A stretch of 64,000 nt of DNA from Chitinophagales bacterium. GTDB taxonomy: Bacteria > Bacteroidota > Bacteroidia > Chitinophagales > Saprospiraceae. A program made the translations under genes and the position numbers. Below, piece by piece: positions 1 to 8,291 of this stretch. The stretch's first letter is position 1, and each line of letters begins with the position of its first letter. Under the pieces are notes generated by a model. That model saw only the letters and a program-made list of their open reading frames with translations, had not been told where the DNA came from and did no database searches. The DNA lies in the NCBI GenBank assembly GCA_013299105.1, contig JAAFJY010000004.1:146423-210422 (forward strand), in the 5' to 3' direction.

Positions 1-515
1 AATCGCGTCATCCGCGTGCTAAAAAACAAGCTTGCGAAGCAAGCAAAAACAAATAGCGGCATTTTCCAGCATAGCGTTAGACAGGACACGTCCTGTCTCT
101 ACATGGCATCCGGCGCTGTGATCATCTTTATGGTCAGCGTCATGTTGGAAGATCTGCGAAAACCTGTGCCAATCGCGTCATCCGCGTGCTAAAAAACAAG
201 CTTGCGAAGCAAGCAAAAACAAATAGCGGCACTTTCCAGCATAGCGTTAGACAGGACACGTCCTGTCTCTACATGGCATCCGGCGCTGTGATCATCTATA
301 TGGTCAACGTCATGTTGGAATATCTGCGAAAACCTGCGTCATCCTGCGTCATCCGCGTGCTAAAAAAGAGCTTGCGAAGCAAGCAAAACCAAACAGCGGC
401 ACTTTCCAGCATAGCGTTAAACAGGACGTGTCCTGTCTCTACAAGATCCGCTGCGCTGCGAATTACATCGTGGTCAACGTGATGTTTGGTGGCCTTGAAA
501 ATTCCTATCCCGCGA
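1..515. repeat. Three tandem copies of a ~170 bp palindrome-rich unit
   Basis: Copies begin near 1, 171 and 342, with a period of 170-171 bp; the third is more diverged. Each holds a short hairpin (CTTGC-GAA-GCAAG), then a longer perfect palindrome around AGACAGGAC/GTCCTGTCT, then a stretch resembling 'atggtcaacgtcatgttggaa'. The same unit recurs singly near 5723-5850 and 48459-48583, where the first hairpin becomes GCCTCGC/GCGAGGC with both arms changed together. I see no coding sense in it: the open frames across it are short and run over the palindromes. The family is unknown to me. Confidence 0.8.
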
Positions 516-590
516 AGCGGGGCAAAGCACCATCCTTGAAAGTTATTTTTTCTGCGGCGCCAAGACCAAAAAATCATTACCCAATTTTGT

Positions 591-598
591 TAGCTTTG
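591..598 (+). promoter_or_regulatory. Putative -7 promoter element of prfC (TAGCTTTG)
   Basis: TAGCTTTG matches the Bacteroidota -7 consensus TAnnTTTG and lies 23 bases before the prfC start codon. No TTTG is found 20 bases upstream, so the call rests on the -7 box alone. Confidence 0.45.
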
Positions 599-620
599 CA
601 CCCCAAAATCAAAAGCTAAC

Positions 621-2198
621 ATGAGTCTCAGCGCCGAGATCAACAAACGACGTACTTTTGGCATCATCAGCCACCCCGATGCTGGTAAAACTACCCTCAC
701 CGAAAAACTGCTGCTGTTCGGCGGTGCCATCCAGATTGCCGGGGCGGTAAAGTCGAACAAAATCAAAAAAGCGGCTACTTCCGACTTCATGGAAATCGAG
801 CGCCAGCGGGGCATCTCGGTGGCCACCTCGGTGATGGCTTTTGATTACAAGGATCTGAAAATCAATATCCTCGACACCCCTGGTCACGAGGATTTTGCGG
901 AAGACACTTACCGCACCCTCACCGCCGTAGACAGCGTGATTGTGGTGATCGACGTCGCCAAAGGCGTAGAGCCCCAAACCGAAAAACTAGTGGCCGTATG
1001 CCGCCGCCGCAACACCCCCGTCATCGTTTTTGTGAACAAACTCGACCGCGAAGGGAAAGACGCTTTTGACCTGCTCGACGAAATCGAGAAAAAATTGGGC
1101 CTCAACGTCACCCCGCTCAGTTGGCCGATTGGCATGGGGCAGCGCTTCAAAGGCGTTTACAGCATTTACGAGAAGAACCTGATCCTGTTCAACCCCCACG
1201 GCAAGCAGGAAGAGGAAGAAACCATCCAAATCACCGACCTCAAGGACCCGCGCCTCGACAAGGAGGTGACCCAAGCAGCAGCGGATACCCTGCGCGAAGA
1301 AGTCGAGGTGATCAAGGGCTTGTACCCTGATTTTGACCAGGAATATTACCTGGCAGGAGAGCTTTCGCCAGTCTTTTTTGGCTCGGCGGTCAACAATTTT
1401 GGGGTGCGCGAATTGCTCGATTGTTTCGTGGAAGTAGCCCCCGCGCCCTTGGCCCGCGAAACCGAAGAACGCGTGATTGAACCCGACGAAAACGTGTTCA
1501 GTGGCTTTATTTTCAAGATCCACGCCAACATGGACCCCAACCACCGCGACCGCATTGCCTTTTTGCGTATTTGTTCCGGGGTCTTTGAGCGCAACACCAA
1601 CTACCTGCACGTGCGCCAGGCCCGCAAGCTTAAGTTTTCGAACCCTACCTCGTTCATGGCCGATAAAAAAACGGTGATCGATGAGGCTTACCCCGGTGAC
1701 GTGATCGGCCTTTACGATTCGGGCAACTTCAAAATCGGCGACAGCCTCACCAGCGGCGAAGTGTTGCATTTCAAGGGCATCCCGAGCTTTTCACCCGAAC
1801 AGTTCCGCTACGTCAACAACGCCGATCCGCTCAAAACCAAGCAACTCGCCAAGGGGCTCGACCAATTGATGGACGAAGGCGTGGCCCAGTTGTTCAGCCG
1901 CGAGCTGGATGGCCGCAAAATCATCGGTACCGTGGGGGCCCTGCAATTCGACGTGATCCAATACCGCCTGGAGCACGAATACGGTGCCAAAGTGAGCTAC
2001 GAGCCCGTGGTCCTCAACCGCGCCTGCTGGATCAGCGGCGACGACAAAGCCATCAATGAACTGATCAGCCGCCGCCGCAAGGACATCGCCAAGGACAAGG
2101 ACGGCAAATTGGTCTTTCTCGCCGAATCAGCCTGGGCCCTGAAAATGGCGCAGGACAACCACCCGGAGGTGCAGTTTCATTTTAGTAGCGAGTTTTGA
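621..2198 (+). CDS. prfC: Peptide chain release factor 3
   Basis: RF3 is a translational GTPase that removes RF1/RF2 from the ribosome after peptide release and acts in the cytoplasm. The 525-residue product has family length. The N-terminus carries the P-loop [15 protein letters not shown], then a G2 region '[13 protein letters not shown]', G3 DTPGHEDF and G4 'VNKLDR', followed by the domain II and III regions ending at residue 525. The downstream sequence '[20 protein letters not shown]' is characteristic of RF3 rather than EF-G. It stands alone, with a repeat array before it and repeats after it. The ATG at 621 follows a TAGCTTTG box and no closer start fits. Confidence 0.97.
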   Translation: MSLSAEINKRRTFGIISHPDAGKTTLTEKLLLFGGAIQIAGAVKSNKIKKAATSDFMEIERQRGISVATSVMAFDYKDLKINILDTPGHEDFAEDTYRTLTAVDSVIVVIDVAKGVEPQTEKLVAVCRRRNTPVIVFVNKLDREGKDAFDLLDEIEKKLGLNVTPLSWPIGMGQRFKGVYSIYEKNLILFNPHGKQEEEETIQITDLKDPRLDKEVTQAAADTLREEVEVIKGLYPDFDQEYYLAGELSPVFFGSAVNNFGVRELLDCFVEVAPAPLARETEERVIEPDENVFSGFIFKIHANMDPNHRDRIAFLRICSGVFERNTNYLHVRQARKLKFSNPTSFMADKKTVIDEAYPGDVIGLYDSGNFKIGDSLTSGEVLHFKGIPSFSPEQFRYVNNADPLKTKQLAKGLDQLMDEGVAQLFSRELDGRKIIGTVGALQFDVIQYRLEHEYGAKVSYEPVVLNRACWISGDDKAINELISRRRKDIAKDKDGKLVFLAESAWALKMAQDNHPEVQFHFSSEF

Positions 2199-2736
2199 TG
2201 GGCAGGATAGCTTGGCCGATTCGGCTTTTGTCTCTTTTGCACCTTTTGTTTCCTTTTGTGTTTCAAAAAAAAGTTCCTTTTGGAGTTTAAAAAAATGACT
2301 TGCGATTGCAAATGGATTTTTTGTTTTTCCGTGCCGAATAGGTCTGCTTCAAATCCATAAATCCCAGCTCGCTGCCGCGTCAGGAGACGCACCTTGTGGC
2401 GTCCCCGTCGGGAGACGTGGGACGAGCGGTTGAATTGGCTTTTGTTGTCTTTTACACCTTTTGTTTCCTTTTGTGTTTCAAAAAAAGTCCCTTTTGGAGT
2501 TTAAAAAATGACTTGCGATTGCAAATGGATTTTTTCGTGCCGAGCTGGTCTGCTTCAAATTCATAAAATCCCTTCTCGTCGCTGCGTCAGATGACGCATT
2601 GGCGAGCTGAAATCATGCATTAACTCACTTAAAATGGGCGCTTATTTGGCTCCCAGACCACTAGTGATCTAAGAGGTTGGATTTTTCATGCTCTTTAGGC
2701 CTCCGGACGAGGGCCGAAGCATATTCAAAAAATACC
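2199..2736. repeat. Intergenic region with a direct duplication of ~190 bp
   Basis: Two related blocks lie at about 2205-2400 and 2431-2610. Both contain 'ccttttgtttccttttgtg', 'gacttgcgattgcaaatgg' and a hairpin-rich 'gctgcgtcag' end. A partial third copy lies near 6250-6335 ('ttttgtttccttttgtggtt'). No convincing gene is seen in either strand here. The remainder (2620-2736) includes 'ccactagtgatctaag', a motif resembled near 60891. Confidence 0.65.
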
Positions 2737-2744
2737 TACCTTTG
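2737..2744 (+). promoter_or_regulatory. Putative -7 promoter element of the DUF1703 gene
   Basis: TACCTTTG is an exact TAnnTTTG match 18 bases before the start codon, which implies a very short leader. No TTTG sits 20 bases upstream. Confidence 0.5.
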
Positions 2745-2761
2745 CCTCAAGTTATTTTTTG

Positions 2762-4315
2762 ATGAAACGATTACCTACTGGGGAACAGAATTTTGCATTG
2801 ATTCGAAGCATTGGTATGCTTTATGTGGATAAAACGAAGCAAATCAATGACTTGTTGAATGGAAGCCGTTACAACTTCCTTTCCAGGCCTCGTCGTTTTG
2901 GTAAATCCTTGACCCTTTCTACCATCCAATGCATTTTTGAAGGAAAAAAAGAGCTTTTCAAGGATTTGTGGATCGAAAACAACTGGGATTGGACGCAAAA
3001 ACACCCGGTGATTCATTTGTCATTTAATGTTTTAGACTACAAGTATAATCGACTGGAAGAGGCTTTAGGCAAGTTCTTGGATGAACAAGCCCAGCATTTT
3101 GGGTTGAAGTTGAGCAACAGTACCCCCAAAGAAAAGCTAAGAGAATTGATTCTTGCCATCAATACTTTGGGGGCACCAGTAGTATTGCTCGTGGACGAAT
3201 ACGATAAACCCCTAATCGATTATCTTGACAAAGAAGAACTGGAACAAGCCAAAATCAATCGCAGCATCCTCAAAAATTTTTATGGTGGCCTAAAATCAAG
3301 CGAGGTACAGGCAGCTATGCGTTTTTTCATGATCACAGGCGTATCCAAATTCAGCCAGGTCAGCTTGTTTTCGGATTTGAATTATTTGAGTGACCTAAGT
3401 TTTGATGCTTCCATCAACACCTTAGTTGGGTACACGCAGGAAGAGTTGTTGGCTAACTTTGATGAATATTTGGGGCCCCTGAATCAAAAGTTTCCACACC
3501 TGAGTCGTACTGAATTGATTGAGAAAATTCGGATAAAGTACAATGGATACAGTTGGGATGGGGAGCAAAGGGTGTATAATCCTTACTTGATTCTATTGCT
3601 GATGAAGAACCTCCGGTTTGGCAATTTTTGGTTTCAATCGGGTACGCCCACTTTTTTAATCAAGGTGCTGAAAGAACAGCATATCTACAAAGTGGATGAT
3701 ATGCAAGTACCTGAGATTTTATTCGACAGCTACGACTTAGAAAACCTGGACGCACGGATATTGATGTTTCAAACGGGTTACTTGACTGTTAAAAAAGTGG
3801 ATTGGGAACGTGGCCGATTCACCTTAGGCTATCCTAACCAGGAGGTTGAAAATGCTTTGAACAATTACCTGATCGGCAGCCTGCTCAATCGCTTGCCAGC
3901 CGACTCACTCAGACCTGTGGAGTTGTTGGAGGAAGGATTTTTAAACAATGACCTTCCCAAAGTCATCACGGTCATCAACTCCTTGCTCAAAGACATTCCC
4001 AGCAACTTGCTGGATGACAAAACCGAGCATTTTTATCACGCATTGGTGCATTTGCATTTCCGCTACCTCGGTTCCACTTTGGACAGTGAAGTACATACTT
4101 CCGACGGTCGCATGGATGCAGTAGTACAAACCGATAGCCATGTGTTCATCATCGAGTTCAAAATGAATGTGCCTGCGCAGGTGGGTTTGGACCAGATTAG
4201 AGAGAAAAAATACGCGGATAAATACCGTTTGGGCAATAAAACGATATTGGGAGTAGGCATTAGTTTTGATACGGTGAAGAAAGCGGTGTTGGATTGGGTG
4301 GTGGAGGAAGTCTGA
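2762..4315 (+). CDS. DUF1703-type AAA ATPase with C-terminal PD-(D/E)XK nuclease-like domain
   Basis: About 517 residues. The N-terminal AAA-ATPase-like domain shows 'YVDKT' near residue 22, the Walker-A-like RPRRFGKSLT near residue 43-52 and a Walker B 'VVLLVDEYDKPL' near residue 140. The C-terminal part ends in '(A)VVQTDSHVFIIEFKMN', the E-x-K core of PD-(D/E)XK nuclease folds, so this matches the AAA-ATPase_like plus PDDEXK_9 architecture common in multiple copies in Bacteroidota. Its cellular role is not established; mobile-element or defence functions have been suggested for the family. A TTG codon directly before the ATG is in frame but the ATG is preferred. It is flanked by repeats on both sides. 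Confidence 0.9.
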   Translation: MKRLPTGEQNFALIRSIGMLYVDKTKQINDLLNGSRYNFLSRPRRFGKSLTLSTIQCIFEGKKELFKDLWIENNWDWTQKHPVIHLSFNVLDYKYNRLEEALGKFLDEQAQHFGLKLSNSTPKEKLRELILAINTLGAPVVLLVDEYDKPLIDYLDKEELEQAKINRSILKNFYGGLKSSEVQAAMRFFMITGVSKFSQVSLFSDLNYLSDLSFDASINTLVGYTQEELLANFDEYLGPLNQKFPHLSRTELIEKIRIKYNGYSWDGEQRVYNPYLILLLMKNLRFGNFWFQSGTPTFLIKVLKEQHIYKVDDMQVPEILFDSYDLENLDARILMFQTGYLTVKKVDWERGRFTLGYPNQEVENALNNYLIGSLLNRLPADSLRPVELLEEGFLNNDLPKVITVINSLLKDIPSNLLDDKTEHFYHALVHLHFRYLGSTLDSEVHTSDGRMDAVVQTDSHVFIIEFKMNVPAQVGLDQIREKKYADKYRLGNKTILGVGISFDTVKKAVLDWVVEEV

Positions 4316-4462
4316 ACGTTGAATTTTGTGGTTTTTTTGAGGGGTATGATGGGCTTTGTATGGAGATTTTGCACGAGTTCGGCATCTCGCACCCCGACCT
4401 CGTCTCCCAAACGCGCCTGTTCGGAGAACTGGGACGTTTGTAGCTTGGACGTTTGATCTGAC

Positions 4463-4500
4463 CTTGCACGAGACAAGTCATGCCATTGTCACTACAGGGC
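4463..4500. repeat. Dispersed palindromic repeat, copy 1
   Basis: The segment 'acgagacaagtcatgccat' followed by 'tgtcactaca' is nearly identical to 7123-7157. Both resemble the hairpin in the tandem units at the window start (AGACAGGAC/GTCCTGTCTCTACA). The shared end '..TGTCTCTACA' suggests one palindromic repeat family. Confidence 0.6.
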
Positions 4501-4529
4501 TGAGAATTGGGTCTTGCGAAACCTTGAGA

Positions 4530-4561
4530 TTTGCAAGGCTCCCCAAAAATCCCTACCTTTA
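4530..4561 (+). promoter_or_regulatory. Bacteroidota promoter of the small protein at 4588
   Basis: TTTG (4530-4533), a 20-base spacer and TACCTTTA (4554-4561) match the TTTG-N19/20-TAnnTTTG consensus except for the final base. The start codon is 26 bases downstream. Confidence 0.6.
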
Positions 4562-4587
4562 TACCATTCTAAAAAAACGCAAATCAC

Positions 4588-4803
4588 ATGTTTCGCTTGG
4601 ACCGCAGCGCTTTTTCGATCCATACCCATGCCACTGCGGGCAAAAACCGTGCCTATTGGTTGTCCAAAACCCCAGCGGAGCGCTTGGCTGCTGCCTGGTA
4701 CCTGATCTGTGCAGCTTGGCAGTTGGATCCCCAAGTGGAGCATCGTTTGGATCGCACGTGTTTTTCGATGCGGAAACAAGGGGGAGATGTTGTTAATGGT
4801 TAA
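4588..4803 (+). CDS. Small conserved Bacteroidota protein of unknown function
   Basis: The product has 71 residues: an N-terminal 'LDRSAFSIHTH', a core 'YWLSKTPAERLAAAWYLI' and a C-terminal repeat of the first motif, 'RLDRTCFSMRKQ'. I recognise this layout (LD+T.F.. / Y....KT..ERL.AA.YL / +LDKT.FS.RK) from short uncharacterised Bacteroidota proteins often placed next to nucleotidyltransferase-like or toxin-antitoxin genes; that is from memory, not from a search. No partner gene is present beside it here. A good promoter lies upstream. A TTAATGG/TTAATTG run begins over its stop codon. Confidence 0.6.
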   Translation: MFRLDRSAFSIHTHATAGKNRAYWLSKTPAERLAAAWYLICAAWQLDPQVEHRLDRTCFSMRKQGGDVVNG

Positions 4804-4938
4804 TTGTTAATGGTTAGTTGTTAGTGGGTTCATCAGTTCATTAAGACATTTGCGCTTGGCTAGGGTAATAGGGAAGGCTGATTTAAGGCTGCGAAAATTC
4901 AAGAAAAATCGTCAAAATCAAGTCTTGAGTATTTTTTT

Positions 4939-4970
4939 ATTGCAAAAAAGTAACAAAAATGATACCTTTA
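4939..4970 (+). promoter_or_regulatory. Putative promoter of the HTH gene at 5086
   Basis: ATTG (4939-4942), a 20-base spacer and TACCTTTA (4963-4970) fit the Bacteroidota consensus with one mismatch in each box. A leader of about 110 bases to the ATG at 5086 would result. Confidence 0.5.
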
Positions 4971-5085
4971 TATTTGGATTTGCTCGAAAAAGATGGTTTA
5001 CTGCACCAAACGGGTAATGATGAGCACCATTTTTCGTGGTGGCGAAGTACTGAATTCGATTTGGAGGCCATTAAACAGTAGAGCC

Positions 5086-5604
5086 ATGAACATCTCCCTC
5101 ACCGTTCAAGAAACCTTGATTTGGCATGATTTCCCACAATTGATCGTGGCAAAAGATAAAATTGGGGGGCTCCAGTTGGGTCTTGCCATTGATGAAACAC
5201 CTCAATACCTGTCAGTAGCCATTTCAAACAGTCGATTGCAGGACCTGAAATTATCCAAAATTGAGCTCCGCAGCGTTTTTGAAAAACCAGAATTGGGAGC
5301 CTGGTTTTTGGTGAATTTTAATGATGCGGGTGAACTTATTGCCCAAGCGATACCAGTTGAACAAGAAATCCCAGACGAGTGGCTCCCCCTACCCAACGAG
5401 TATTTGCCTTACAAACCGCTGTTGCGTCCTGAAGCTTTTGAGGCAGTAAAAATCAGCGCAGTGGCCAAAGAAGCGGGCATGAATCCAACCTTGTTGCGCC
5501 AATATTTGTCGGGGGTCAAGCAGCCTTCACGCGAGCAAGCCTTGCGGGTACAAGCTGCCCTGCACCGGGTAGCGCAGCGTTTATTGGATGTGCAGTTGGT
5601 GTGA
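5086..5604 (+). CDS. Uncharacterised protein with C-terminal helix-turn-helix
   Basis: 172 residues from the ATG at 5086. The C-terminal ~45 residues ('VAKEAGMNPTLLRQYLSGVK' then 'PSREQALRVQAALHRVA') form a Cro/XRE-like helix-turn-helix. The N-terminal ~110 residues are rich in beta strand ('GGLQLGLAIDETPQYLSVAI') and loosely recall DUF6575-type proteins, which I cannot confirm. An in-frame extension to 4993 exists, but it overlaps another short frame that ends in TAG four bases before this ATG, so the internal start is preferred. Possibly the DNA-binding half of a lost pair. Confidence 0.65.
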   Translation: MNISLTVQETLIWHDFPQLIVAKDKIGGLQLGLAIDETPQYLSVAISNSRLQDLKLSKIELRSVFEKPELGAWFLVNFNDAGELIAQAIPVEQEIPDEWLPLPNEYLPYKPLLRPEAFEAVKISAVAKEAGMNPTLLRQYLSGVKQPSREQALRVQAALHRVAQRLLDVQLV

Positions 5605-5722
5605 GGTTTTTTTGTTGTGTTGAAAACTGAGCACACTTCATGTTTTAGGAACAGAAAAGAAATAAAGTGGATATCTTTGACTTTTGATTAAGCCCTTTGC
5701 GTGGCAACGTTATAGCCAAAAT

Positions 5723-5850
5723 CATGGTCAAAATCATGCTGGAAATCAGTGAAAATCAGTTTTATCCGTTTCATCCGTGTTCCAAAAACGGCCTCGCGCA
5801 GCGAGGCAACGCAGTTGCGATTTTGTAAAATTTATTCGTGGCTTGTCATT
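5723..5850. repeat. Dispersed repeat unit related to the array at 1-515
   Basis: It contains 'atggtcaaaatcatgctgga', then 'tccaaaaacg', the hairpin GCCTCGC-GCA-GCGAGGC and 'tttattcgtggcttgtcatt'. The copy at 48459-48583 shares both the hairpin and the 'tttattcgtggcttgtca' end, so the unit is about 125 bp. It forms the upstream region of the VOC gene. Confidence 0.7.
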
Positions 5851-5861
5851 AATCACCTCCC

Positions 5862-6230
5862 ATGCAACTCAATCTCCTCGTCATCAAAACCAAACAGATC
5901 CACGAATTGGCGGAGTTTTACACCGATTTGGGCCTGGATTTTGAATACCACCAACACGAGCAGGGCATTTTCCATTATTCGACCGAACAAAACGGGATGG
6001 TATTTGAGATTTACCCTTTGCCCAAAGCGATCACTGAAGCGGATAGAAGTACCAGATTGGGTTTTGAGGTAACAGATTTGGACCAGTTGCTGGATAAGCT
6101 CAAAGCAAAAGGGGTAAAAATCGTATCCGAACCAGCCGAAAGAGCAGGCCAAAGGGTGGCGGTCGTTGAAGATTTGGATGGGCGGAAAATTGAGCTTTGT
6201 GAGAAGATGCTTGAGAATTATGAGTTATGA
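5862..6230 (+). CDS. VOC (glyoxalase/bleomycin-resistance) family protein
   Basis: 122 residues, the length of a single vicinal-oxygen-chelate domain: 'LNLLVIKTKQIHELAEFYTD' gives the first beta-alpha unit, and 'GFEVTDLDQLLDKLKAKGVK' followed by 'DLDGRKIELCE' the second. The D-x-D-G-x-x-I-E-L end supplies the usual C-terminal metal ligand (E), but the first His ligand is not obvious. The substrate is unknown. No operon partner. A dispersed repeat occupies the upstream 140 bases. Confidence 0.85.
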   Translation: MQLNLLVIKTKQIHELAEFYTDLGLDFEYHQHEQGIFHYSTEQNGMVFEIYPLPKAITEADRSTRLGFEVTDLDQLLDKLKAKGVKIVSEPAERAGQRVAVVEDLDGRKIELCEKMLENYEL

Positions 6231-6396
6231 ATTATGGGTTATGAGTGGGTGTAGGATAGGCTGGCCGAGTTGGCTTTTGTTGCTTTTGTTTCCTTTTGTG
6301 GTTCAAAAAAAGCCTTTTGGTGTTTCAAACATCCTTTGCGCTTGGTGATCGTTCAATCCGAAGTCGGGAGATGGGTCTCTTTAATGAACCCTTGGT

Positions 6397-6428
6397 TTTG
6401 CAACTTTCCCCATGATTTCGTATTTTTG
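6397..6428 (+). promoter_or_regulatory. Promoter of the antitoxin/PIN pair
   Basis: TTTG (6397-6400), a 20-base spacer and TATTTTTG (6421-6428) give a full Bacteroidota consensus promoter. The antitoxin-like start codon lies 18 bases downstream, just after AGGAG. Confidence 0.7.
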
Positions 6429-6445
6429 TAGCAAATGAAAAGGAG

Positions 6446-6688
6446 ATGTCCATACAATTTCCACTAAATGAGGTCCAGTTGAGCCTGTTGCGCTTGACCG
6501 AGGACTTGAAGGCCGAAGAACTGGATGAACTAAAGGACCTCATCATTGCGTACAAAGCAGAGCGCCTTGCCCGTATTGCAGATCAGGAATGGGTGGCGCG
6601 TGAATGGACTGAGGCGACCATGTCTCAGTTTTTGGCTACGCATATGAGGACATCCTATTTAGTAGATCAAGAAGAGAATAAACGGTGA
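6446..6688 (+). CDS. Putative antitoxin of a PIN toxin pair
   Basis: 80 residues, strongly helical and charged ('LTEDLKAEELDELKDLIIAY', 'KAERLARIADQEWVAREW'). It has no recognisable DNA-binding motif, but its size and its 4-base overlap (GTGA) with the PIN-domain gene are typical of toxin-antitoxin operons. Role by context only; in such pairs the antitoxin binds and blocks the PIN nuclease and may repress the operon. AGGAG directly abuts the ATG, so it is too close to act as a normal ribosome binding site. Confidence 0.7.
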   Translation: MSIQFPLNEVQLSLLRLTEDLKAEELDELKDLIIAYKAERLARIADQEWVAREWTEATMSQFLATHMRTSYLVDQEENKR

Positions 6689-7089
6689 AAATAGTGTTGG
6701 ATACCAATGTCTTGTTGGTCGCTATATCACCTCGTTCTCCCTATCATTGGATTTGGAAGGCTTTGCTTGCAAAAAAGTATGACTTGTATGTCACCAGTGA
6801 TATTTTAGACGAATATGCAGAGATCATTGAGCGACAAATGGGGCACTTAGCTGCGGCTGCAACCCTCGATTTGTTGATGGAATTGCCGAATGTTCATTTT
6901 GTTCAGAAATATTACCACTGGCAGTTGATAGAGGCTGATCCCGATGACAATAAATTTTTGGACTGTGCAATTGCAGCATCAGTTGAATATCTTGTTTCAC
7001 ACGATGCCCATTTCAAAGTGATTAATGAATACGATTATTTGAATATCAAATTGATAGCTGTTGAGGGATTAAAGTTGATGTTGAATTAG
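6685..7089 (+). CDS. PIN-domain toxin-like ribonuclease (COG1569 family)
   Basis: 134 residues beginning at a GTG that overlaps the upstream stop. The opening 'KIVLDTNVLLVAISPRSPYH' is the classic PIN first strand with the catalytic Asp; 'EYAEIIER' supplies the conserved Glu, and 'EADPDDNKFLDCAIAASVEY' the third acidic cluster, followed by 'LVSHDAHF'. All acidic residues expected for a Mg-dependent PIN nuclease are present. This subfamily is usually annotated as 'putative toxin-antitoxin system toxin component, PIN family'. The target RNA is unknown. Confidence 0.9.
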   Translation: MKIVLDTNVLLVAISPRSPYHWIWKALLAKKYDLYVTSDILDEYAEIIERQMGHLAAAATLDLLMELPNVHFVQKYYHWQLIEADPDDNKFLDCAIAASVEYLVSHDAHFKVINEYDYLNIKLIAVEGLKLMLN

Positions 7090-7122
7090 AGCCAGGATAG
7101 CCATTGTTTTTTCCTAACGTTT

Positions 7123-7157
7123 CACGAGACAAGGCATGCCATTGTCTCTACAAGGCT
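7123..7157. repeat. Dispersed palindromic repeat, copy 2
   Basis: 'acgagacaaggcatgccat' followed by 'tgtctctaca' matches 4463-4500 almost exactly, including the flanking 'acaaggct/acagggct'. Confidence 0.6.
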
Positions 7158-7215
7158 TCGATCGGAGCCCCTCTTTTCAACCCTTCAACATTTCTTCAAA
7201 ATTATACAAAAACAA

Positions 7216-7247
7216 TTTGGTACTTCACTTAATTCGATGTACCTTTG
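7216..7247 (+). promoter_or_regulatory. Main promoter of the ribosomal protein block
   Basis: TTTG (7216-7219), a 20-base spacer and TACCTTTG (7240-7247) form a perfect Bacteroidota consensus promoter. The transcript would begin near 7254 and carry a leader of ~107 bases before rpsL, long enough for regulation. The leader contains the GC-rich 'gaagggaggggtgtatacc' with complementary 'gcccccaa', but I cannot assign a known leader family. Confidence 0.8.
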
Positions 7248-7360
7248 CCCTCGCTTTTGAAGGGAGGGGTGTATACCGCCCCCAAATCACTCGTTAAAAG
7301 CGGGGTTTTTACTGAGGTAAAGCCCACATAATCAAGCGTTTTTAAAACAACAACAACGAT

Positions 7361-7735
7361 ATGCCTACGATTAACCAGTTGGTACGCAACGGCAGAGAAA
7401 AGGTGGTTTACAAAAGCAAGTCTCGTGCATTGAATGCATGCCCACAGAAACGTGGGGTATGCACTCGCGTGTACACGACTACGCCCAAGAAACCAAACTC
7501 TGCACTGCGCAAGGTTGCCAAGGTTCGTATGGTGAACGGAATTGAAGTGATTGCTTACATCCCAGGCGAAGGCCACAACCTCCAAGAGCACTCAATCGTA
7601 TTGGTGCGCGGCGGTCGTGTAAAAGACCTTCCAGGGGTACGTTACACCATTGTTCGTGGTGCATTGGACACTGCTGGTGTAAACAATCGCAAAAAGAGCC
7701 GTTCCAAGTACGGAACCAAAGCTCCTAAAAAGTAA
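7361..7735 (+). CDS. rpsL: 30S ribosomal protein uS12
   Basis: 124 residues with the invariant '[20 protein letters not shown]', '[20 protein letters not shown]' and '[16 protein letters not shown]' segments. uS12 forms part of the decoding centre; the Lys of [11 protein letters not shown], where streptomycin resistance arises, is wild type. First gene of the str segment, followed by rpsG after 34 bases. Confidence 0.98.
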   Translation: MPTINQLVRNGREKVVYKSKSRALNACPQKRGVCTRVYTTTPKKPNSALRKVAKVRMVNGIEVIAYIPGEGHNLQEHSIVLVRGGRVKDLPGVRYTIVRGALDTAGVNNRKKSRSKYGTKAPKK

Positions 7736-7769
7736 TTATGTTTCTTTTCGAAACCGCTAATTCAAGGTA

Positions 7770-8237
7770 ATGAGAAAAAGAAAGCCAAAACTGAGAGTGA
7801 TCGCGCCGGATCCGCGCTATAATGATCCGATGGTGACACAATTCGTGAACAACATGATGTGGGAAGGGAAGAAAAGTACCAACCTCGCTATCTTCTATGA
7901 TGCCATGGACCTCGTTCACGACCGTACCAAGCAGGATGAACATGCCCTGTGGAAAAAAGCACTGAACAACGTTATTCCACAGGTGGAAGTGCGCAGCCGT
8001 CGTATCGGCGGAGCTACCTTCCAGATTCCTACGGAAATTCGTCCTAAGCGCAAAATGTCCATCGGCATGAAGTGGATGATCCGCTTTGCCCGTACCCGCA
8101 GTGGTAAAGGCATGGCCGAGAAACTCGCCGCCGAGGTCATCGCAGCTAGCAAAGGAGAAGGCAACGCAGTGAAGAAGAAAGAAGATACGCACCGTATGGC
8201 TGAAGCCAACCGCGCCTTCGCTCACTTCAAAGCGTAA
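7770..8237 (+). CDS. rpsG: 30S ribosomal protein uS7
   Basis: 155 residues, family length: '[20 protein letters not shown]' start, '[20 protein letters not shown]' core and '[18 protein letters not shown]' end. It nucleates assembly of the 30S head and contacts tRNA in the E site. It lies between rpsL and fusA in the standard str order. Confidence 0.98.
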   Translation: MRKRKPKLRVIAPDPRYNDPMVTQFVNNMMWEGKKSTNLAIFYDAMDLVHDRTKQDEHALWKKALNNVIPQVEVRSRRIGGATFQIPTEIRPKRKMSIGMKWMIRFARTRSGKGMAEKLAAEVIAASKGEGNAVKKKEDTHRMAEANRAFAHFKA

Positions 8238-8291
8238 GTCTTTCTGAAGCAGCAGTATATTCATCTTTAACAACTCCCTGGGAGTACAATC

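Noticed and set aside
1-515. Possible CRISPR array from evenly spaced repeats
   Set aside because: The unit is ~170 bp and nearly all of it repeats; there are no unique spacers and no cas genes in the window.
4959-5081. 40-codon frame ending in '...HHFSWWRSTEFDLEAIKQ' just before the gene at 5086
   Set aside because: It looks protein-like and its stop is four bases from the next ATG, but its start lies inside the likely promoter (-7 box 4963-4970), so it would not be on the transcript; a remnant of an upstream gene is possible.
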